A DNA stretch of 64,000 nt from Marivita sp046591575. GTDB taxonomy: Bacteria; Pseudomonadota; Alphaproteobacteria; Rhodobacterales; Rhodobacteraceae. A program made the translations under genes and the position numbers. Of this stretch, positions 59,591 through 64,000 are shown piece after piece (position 1 is the stretch's first letter; every line of letters begins with the position of its first letter). The DNA lies in the NCBI RefSeq assembly GCF_046591575.1, contig NZ_JBIQWA010000006.1:62001-126000 (forward strand), written 5' to 3'. The notes beneath the pieces are model-generated. The model made no database searches, had not been told where the DNA came from, and saw nothing but the letters and a program-made list of their open reading frames with translations.

Positions 59591-60373
59591 TTACGTCGTG
59601 ATCGCGGCGCGGCGGCGCTCGATGGCGGAAATCACGCTCATCGCGGCAAGCGCGGAGCTGCGCGGATTGTCGGGCAGGGCCTTGCCCTCGATCCGGAAGG
59701 TGAAACTGCCGAAGGCGCCCTTTGCCTCGATCTCGTGGATATTGGCCGTCACATCGGGGTCGGCGATCAGCCGCGCCTTGGTGGCGTCAAAGCCCATCCC
59801 GGCGATGGCCACGGCGGCGGCGACATTGGCGTTTTTCGGGTATTCCGTCGCGGCCTGCCGCGCGGTGCCGTCGAAATGGGTGGTCGCAGATGTCAGCCCG
59901 TCCAGATCAATGCGATCCTCGGCGGGTGATCCGCGCCAGCCGTTCGGCGGCTTGCGCCCGGTATAGATCACCTCGGTCAACCCGCCGACACGCGCGGCTT
60001 GCATGCAATCGAGCGCGCCGATGGCCCCGCTTGCCAGATGCAGTTGCGCGCCGCCAGCGCGGGCGGCATCAGTGAGCCTTTGTTCCAGTGCAGCATCCGC
60101 CAGCGCGCCCAGCGACACCGTGATCAGGTCGATCCCGCGCTCCAGAATGGCCGCGCCATGGTCGATCAACGCGGCGTGTCCGGCGCAATCGACCATCAAA
60201 TCTAGATCGGGCGGCAGATTGCCCACGCTGCTGACACGCGCCGCGCCGGTGTCATTCGGCTCGCTCAGCCGGGCAGGGCGCACGAGGATGGCGTGCGGAC
60301 CGTTACCGCCTTCGCGCAGTTTGTCCGCCACATAGCGCCCGATGGCCCCTTCGCCGATGATCCCGATTTTCAT
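59591..60373 (-). CDS. nadX: L-aspartate dehydrogenase-like protein (NadX family)
   Basis: NAD(P)-dependent dehydrogenase of 260 residues. The Rossmann motif is IGIIGEGAIGRYVADKL; the family core ASGAIGALDCMQAARVGGL, YTGRKPPNGWRGSP and EYPKNANVAAAVAIAGMGFD is that of aspartate dehydrogenases (DUF108). NadX makes iminoaspartate for NAD synthesis, but this copy sits among catabolic genes and may act on another imino acid. Divergent from the DHDPS-family gene. Confidence 0.82.
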   Translation of the reverse strand: MKIGIIGEGAIGRYVADKLREGGNGPHAILVRPARLSEPNDTGAARVSSVGNLPPDLDLMVDCAGHAALIDHGAAILERGIDLITVSLGALADAALEQRLTDAARAGGAQLHLASGAIGALDCMQAARVGGLTEVIYTGRKPPNGWRGSPAEDRIDLDGLTSATTHFDGTARQAATEYPKNANVAAAVAIAGMGFDATKARLIADPDVTANIHEIEAKGAFGSFTFRIEGKALPDNPRSSALAAMSVISAIERRRAAITT

Positions 60374-60529
60374 GCGCGTCTCCAGTTTTCGCCATCTATA
60401 ATCGAAACCCCAAGCTGTTTGCTATAGAAATTTTGGATACCCAATTCCAGCCCTTCCGATTGGCTTTCCTGCCAGCCCGGCGCTTAAGTGGGCGCAAACC
60501 AACCGCCACGATCTTTCGGAGCCGTTACC
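60374..60529. promoter_or_regulatory. Divergent control region of nadX-like and DHDPS-like genes
   Basis: A 156-base spacer with an AT-rich core (60385-60440). GCTATAGAAATTTTGGATACC here resembles the reverse of GGTTTCTATGATAC found ahead of the ALDH gene near 58616, sharing ATAGAAA and a GATAC/GTATC end, and could be sites for the LysR regulator. Promoter boxes are not clear. Confidence 0.35.
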
Positions 60530-61483
60530 ATGAAATACGCAAAGCACGACGCAAAGGCCTATGCCCGCGAAAACATGCGCGGCATCTGGGCAGCCGCGCT
60601 CAACCCGTTCGACGAGGATCTGGCGCTGGACGAGGCGGGCCTGCGCCGCAACATCCGCCACTGGATCGACGATCTGGGCATTCAGGGTCTGTTCATCGCC
60701 GGCAAGCAGGGCGAATTCTGGTCCATGTCGCTGGACGAGCGCAAGCGCAACATGACCATCGCGGCGGATGAATGCGGCGACACCGCAGGCACGATCATGT
60801 CGATCTCGGATCAGAACGTGGACACCGTGCTTGAGCTTGGCCGCCACGCGCAGGACTGCGGCGCGGATTACGTTGTCGTTCACGCGCCCATGCTTAGCTT
60901 CTGCCACGAGCGTGAGGAGGTTCTGTATAATTACTACAAGCACCTCTGCGACCGGCTCGATATCGGCATAGCGATGTGGAGCCATCCGGACAGCGGCTAT
61001 CTGATGGAGCCGGAAACCTGCGCCCGGATCGCGGAACTGCCCAACATCATGGCGATCAAGTATTCCGTCCCGCGCGAGATGTATGCGCGCCTGACCAAAA
61101 TGGTGGGCGACAAGATCCTCGTCTCCACCTCGGCAGAGGATGACTGGCTCGACAATATCGAGGAGCTTGGCTGGCAGCTTTATCTCTGCTCCTCGCCGCC
61201 CTACCAGTTGCAGACAAAGAACGACCGGCGGATGCACGAATATACCGAACTGGCCTTTGCCGGGAAATTCGACGAGGCGCGCCGCGTGCGCGACAGCCTC
61301 GATCCGGTGCGCCAAGCGATCAAGAGCACCAAGCCCGGCGGCAAGCCCACCGCGCATGGCAAGTATTGGCAGGAACTGCTGGGGCAGGTCGGCGGGCGCG
61401 TGCGCCATCCGATGCTGGAGCTGACCGAGGCGGAAAAATCCGCGACGAAAGAGGCGTTCGAAACCTGCGGGCTGAAGCTTTGA
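60530..61483 (+). CDS. DHDPS/NAL-superfamily lyase with altered active site
   Basis: Schiff-base aldolase/lyase fold protein of 317 residues from ATG 60530. Schiff-base Lys177 lies in NIMAIKYSVP. The usual GTTGE loop is GKQGE (58-62) and the normally catalytic Tyr of the YN-type motif is replaced by Trp150 (IAMWSHPDSGYLM), so it is not a standard dihydrodipicolinate synthase or neuraminate lyase. It may be an aldolase, hydratase or decarboxylase of the pathway shared with the neighbouring genes. The DMT exporter gene starts 10 bases later. Confidence 0.85.
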   Translation: MKYAKHDAKAYARENMRGIWAAALNPFDEDLALDEAGLRRNIRHWIDDLGIQGLFIAGKQGEFWSMSLDERKRNMTIAADECGDTAGTIMSISDQNVDTVLELGRHAQDCGADYVVVHAPMLSFCHEREEVLYNYYKHLCDRLDIGIAMWSHPDSGYLMEPETCARIAELPNIMAIKYSVPREMYARLTKMVGDKILVSTSAEDDWLDNIEELGWQLYLCSSPPYQLQTKNDRRMHEYTELAFAGKFDEARRVRDSLDPVRQAIKSTKPGGKPTAHGKYWQELLGQVGGRVRHPMLELTEAEKSATKEAFETCGLKL

Positions 61484-61493
61484 CGCAAACGCC

Positions 61494-62363
61494 ATGACGG
61501 GCGAGGGCTTCGCGCTCTTGGCCGCGCTGGCCTACGGGCTGGCGGGGGTCACTATCGTGCGGGGCAAGGCCACGGCGCAAGGCGACAATGGCGTGTTCCT
61601 CTCGGTCGCGGTGACAGCCGCGGTGTCGGGCGCGCTCTGGCTGGGATGGGGGCAGGTGGCAGCGGCGTCCCTGGCCACGCCCGGTGCCGTGCTGCCCATC
61701 GCCATTTTCATCGCCGCCGGGCTCTTCTCGATGGTGCTGGGCCGCCGCACCATGTATCGCGCGACCGAGCAGATCGGGCCGGTCGCCACCAGCCTGCTGC
61801 GGCGTCTGACGCCGGTTTTCGCCCTGCCGCTCGGCGTGATCTTTCTGGCCGAGGTTCCGGGCGCGAAAACCCTGCTTGGCGCGGTATTGGTGATCGCGGC
61901 GGTCCTTATCTATATCGGACGGCCCTCGGAGCCGCGCGGCGGCGCTGCAGGTGGCTGGTGGCTCGGCGTCGGATCGGCGGCGTTTTATGCAATGTCCTAC
62001 GCGCTGCGCAGCGGCGGGCTCGACCGGCTGCCAGATGCGGCGCTTGGAACGTTGATCGGCGCGGGGGCGGGCATGATCTGGATGCTGTCCGCTGCGCTGG
62101 CGCGGGGCCGGGTGCGCGCATTGCTTGTCGATCGCGGGCCGTGGCATTGGCTCACCGCATTTGCGCTCAGCGCCGGGCAGATATTCCAGTTCTTCGCGCT
62201 CAAATCGGCATCGGTGGTGGTGGTTGCGACGCTCGGATCGCTTGAGGTGTTCTTCACCGCGCTTCTGGGCGTGGCACTGCTTGGCCGACCTGCGGCGGGT
62301 CTGTGGCGGTTGATCCTCCCGGCGGGGGTGGCGGTGGTGGGCACGGCTTTGATGGTGTGGTAG
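61494..62363 (+). CDS. EamA/DMT-family transporter
   Basis: Ten-helix drug/metabolite transporter of 289 residues with the two EamA repeats (about 1-140 and 145-285). The first ends with the LLGAVLVIAAVLIYIG type segment, the second with FFTALLGVALLGRPAAGLWRL. Likely exports a metabolite of the upstream pathway; direction and substrate are not readable. Confidence 0.85.
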   Translation: MTGEGFALLAALAYGLAGVTIVRGKATAQGDNGVFLSVAVTAAVSGALWLGWGQVAAASLATPGAVLPIAIFIAAGLFSMVLGRRTMYRATEQIGPVATSLLRRLTPVFALPLGVIFLAEVPGAKTLLGAVLVIAAVLIYIGRPSEPRGGAAGGWWLGVGSAAFYAMSYALRSGGLDRLPDAALGTLIGAGAGMIWMLSAALARGRVRALLVDRGPWHWLTAFALSAGQIFQFFALKSASVVVVATLGSLEVFFTALLGVALLGRPAAGLWRLILPAGVAVVGTALMVW

Positions 62364-62370
62364 CGCTCGG

Positions 62371-62387
62371 TATCGGAAAACCCGATA
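62371..62387. promoter_or_regulatory. Inverted repeat TATCGG-N5-CCGATA upstream of haaO
   Basis: A 6-5-6 inverted repeat lies 105 bases before the dioxygenase gene. A TATCGG half-site also occurs at 58612-58617 ahead of the ALDH gene. It is a possible operator for the LysR regulator of the region. It could also form a small hairpin after the exporter stop. Confidence 0.4.
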
Positions 62388-62491
62388 ACGGATTTCTCTG
62401 AAATAGGTCTTTGCCCGGCGCGAATTGGCCTAACCTTTGACTTGAATATCCGCCTCACCCCGAAGGCGCACTGCACGCAGGAGGAATGCAC

Positions 62492-63055
62492 ATGTCCAAT
62501 CATCCGACGCTCAAGCCGTTCAATTTCAAGAAATGGGTCGAAGACAACGCCGACAAACTGCGCCCGCCCGTGGGCAACCAGCTGCTGCACAAGGAAGGCG
62601 ACATGATCGTCATGGTCGTTGGCGGCCCCAACACGCGCGTCGATTTCCATGATGACCCGGTGGAGGAATGGTTCTTCCAGCAAAAGGGCGACATGATGCT
62701 CAAGATCGCCGATGGCGGCAAGATCTATGACGTGCCGGTGCGCGAGGGCGAGGTGTTCATGCTGCCGCCGCACACCCGCCACGCGCCGCAGCGGCCGCAG
62801 GAAGGCTCCATCGGCATTGTCGTTGAAGCGCCGCGTCAGCCGGGGATGAAAGAAGGGTTCGAGTGGTATTGCTTCAACTGCGAGGGGCTGGTGCATCGCG
62901 AGGAAGTGACGCTGGAAGGCCCGGACGGGATCGTGTCGGCGCTGCCCGTGATCTACGAGAAGTTCCATAGTAGCACCGAGGCACGGACCTGCCCCAATTG
63001 CGGCGAAATCCACCCCGGCAAGGGCAAGCCGCCCGCCGATTGGGTTCAGCTATAA
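62492..63055 (+). CDS. haaO: 3-hydroxyanthranilate 3,4-dioxygenase
   Basis: Cupin dioxygenase of 187 residues that opens 3-hydroxyanthranilate to 2-amino-3-carboxymuconate semialdehyde. ATG 62492 has AGGAGG seven bases upstream; ATG 62486 is too close to it. Iron ligands His53, Glu59 and His97 are in FHDDPVEEW and LPPHTRHAPQR. The bacterial second metal site is present as C127/C130 and C167/C170. With kynU 11 kb away it gives a two-step kynurenine route. Confidence 0.9.
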   Translation: MSNHPTLKPFNFKKWVEDNADKLRPPVGNQLLHKEGDMIVMVVGGPNTRVDFHDDPVEEWFFQQKGDMMLKIADGGKIYDVPVREGEVFMLPPHTRHAPQRPQEGSIGIVVEAPRQPGMKEGFEWYCFNCEGLVHREEVTLEGPDGIVSALPVIYEKFHSSTEARTCPNCGEIHPGKGKPPADWVQL

Positions 63056-63083
63056 ATAACAAATACCGATCAGGGAGTTCGCC

Positions 63084-64000
63084 ATGACACAGACCATCAC
63101 CGCACTGGGCCGCGCGGCGCTTGCCGCGCTTGCCCTCGTGACCGCCAGCGCCGCCAGCGCCAAGGATTTCCGGCTGGGCCTGATCACCCCGCCCTCGCAT
63201 GTCTGGACAAAGGCGGCAGAGGCGTTCGGCACCGAACTGGAAGAGGCGAGCGACGGCGCGCACAGCGTCACCGTCTTTCCGGCCCGCCAGTTGGGCAACG
63301 AGGCCGAGATGCTGCAACAGTTGCAGACCGGCGCGCTGGACATGGCGTTCATGACCGTCGCCGAAGTGTCGAACCGCGTCACCGATTTCGGCGCGTTCTA
63401 CGCGCCCTATCTGGCGAATGACATCGCACATGCCGGGCGCATCCTGCGCAGCGATACGGCGAAAGGCATGCTGGATCAGTTGCCGCGCGAGGCGGGTGTC
63501 GTCGGCGTGGCCTATGGCATGGCGGGGCTGCGCCAGATCGTCAGCCGGGGGGAAGTCGACTCGGCGGAAGATCTTGCCGGGCTCAAGCTGCGCATCACGC
63601 CGTTCGATCCGATCCTCGATTTCTACAACGCCATCGGGGCGGCCCCGACACCCATGCCCTTGCCCGCGGTTTATGACGCGCTCGCCAACGGTCAGGTGGA
63701 CGCGATCGACATGGATGCCGAACTGATCTGGGCGCTGAAATACTACGACCATGCCGACACGATCCTGCAGTCCGATCACATGATGTTCCCGATGGTCGGG
63801 CTTGTGTCGGGCCGGGTCTGGGCGGGCCTCTCCGAGGAGGACCGCGCGCTGATTGCAGAGCTGATGGAACAGCATCTGGACAGCACCATCGACACCTATG
63901 TCGAGCTCGAACAGGGGTGGCTTGACCAGATCGAAGGCACCGGAAAGACCTATGTCAAGGTCGACCGCGATTTCTTTGGTGATGCCGTCGATCAATGGAA
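63084..64000 (+). CDS. TRAP transporter DctP-type binding protein (3' end outside window)
   Basis: Open from ATG 63084 (AGGGAG upstream) to the window edge, so 305 residues are visible and the C-terminus is missing. A signal peptide is cleaved near ASA. DctP signatures are present: FPARQLGNEAEMLQQLQTG, GALDMAFMT, the Arg-containing LAGLKLRITPFDP and ANGQVDAIDMD. It starts 28 bases after haaO and probably imports the substrate or an intermediate of that pathway. DctQ and DctM genes are expected downstream of the window. Confidence 0.88.
   Translation, partial: MTQTITALGRAALAALALVTASAASAKDFRLGLITPPSHVWTKAAEAFGTELEEASDGAHSVTVFPARQLGNEAEMLQQLQTGALDMAFMTVAEVSNRVTDFGAFYAPYLANDIAHAGRILRSDTAKGMLDQLPREAGVVGVAYGMAGLRQIVSRGEVDSAEDLAGLKLRITPFDPILDFYNAIGAAPTPMPLPAVYDALANGQVDAIDMDAELIWALKYYDHADTILQSDHMMFPMVGLVSGRVWAGLSEEDRALIAELMEQHLDSTIDTYVELEQGWLDQIEGTGKTYVKVDRDFFGDAVDQW

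Noticed and set aside
1..64000. Insertion sequences, CRISPR arrays, tRNA or rRNA genes
   Set aside because: I looked for transposase-like proteins, regularly spaced repeats and RNA gene signatures on both strands and found none that I could support.

Overview
The window looks like one end of a repABC-type plasmid or chromid from a marine Rhodobacteraceae (Roseobacter-group) alphaproteobacterium. The evidence is a repA-repB-repC module with a counter-transcribed RNA, two toxin-antitoxin modules (ccdAB and an AbrB/Doc pair), the absence of rRNA, tRNA or other chromosomal housekeeping blocks, and a gene content dominated by uptake systems and catabolic operons (TRAP, TTT, BCCT, ABC). Coding is GC-rich and dense. 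I see no insertion sequence, transposase, phage region, CRISPR array or tRNA.

Layout. 0-3.4 kb: repA (5' end cut by the window), repB, ctRNA, repC, with a candidate parS and AT-rich origin inside repC. 3.5-6.2 kb: a radical-SAM protein coupled to a DUF4130-UdgX fusion, a predicted DNA-repair pair. 6.3-11 kb: a BKACE-family (DUF849) enzyme, a small Cys-rich protein and a TRAP transporter. 11-20 kb: a molybdate/tungstate acquisition island with a TupABC-type importer and its regulator, a ModA-like protein, a second importer of the FecBCD/MolABC type, a molbindin, a MOT1-like permease and a TrmO-family methyltransferase. 20-20.3 kb: a long perfect inverted repeat in front of a 51-residue membrane protein. 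20.3-33.7 kb: a folate cyclo-ligase and bestrophin, then a betaine-like catabolic region (Rieske oxygenase, DUF3726 protein, unknown 558-aa protein, BCCT carrier, M19 dipeptidase-like protein, ALDH, LysR, three-subunit FAD dehydrogenase). 33.7-42.2 kb: L-lysine catabolism (davB, davA), RpiR regulator, basic-amino-acid ABC importer, and an N-acylamino-acid racemase/GNAT pair. 42.2-49.4 kb: an AaeAB-like efflux pair, K+ channel, amidohydrolase, membrane alpha/beta-hydrolase and small exported proteins. 49.5-50.1 kb: ccdAB. 50.4-64 kb: kynureninase, a sulfatase/phosphonate-monoester hydrolase, a TctCBA transporter, AbrB-Doc, ALDH, LysR, aspartate dehydrogenase-like protein, DHDPS-family lyase, DMT exporter, 3-hydroxyanthranilate dioxygenase and a truncated TRAP binding protein.

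How it fits together. The replicon carries several self-contained uptake-plus-degradation units. Molybdate/tungstate import would supply metal for molybdo- or tungsto-enzymes encoded elsewhere. The 21-34 kb block reads as uptake and demethylation/oxidation of a quaternary-ammonium or N-methylated amino acid. The 34-42 kb block takes up basic amino acids, converts L-lysine to 5-aminovalerate and may recruit D-amino acids through N-acyl racemisation. The 50-63 kb block joins kynureninase and 3-hydroxyanthranilate dioxygenase to a sulfatase and two tripartite transporters. It looks like a dedicated kynurenine-type pathway, possibly for a sulfated substrate. That last proposal, the betaine-like block and the hairpin-controlled small membrane protein are the most promising candidates for something undescribed.
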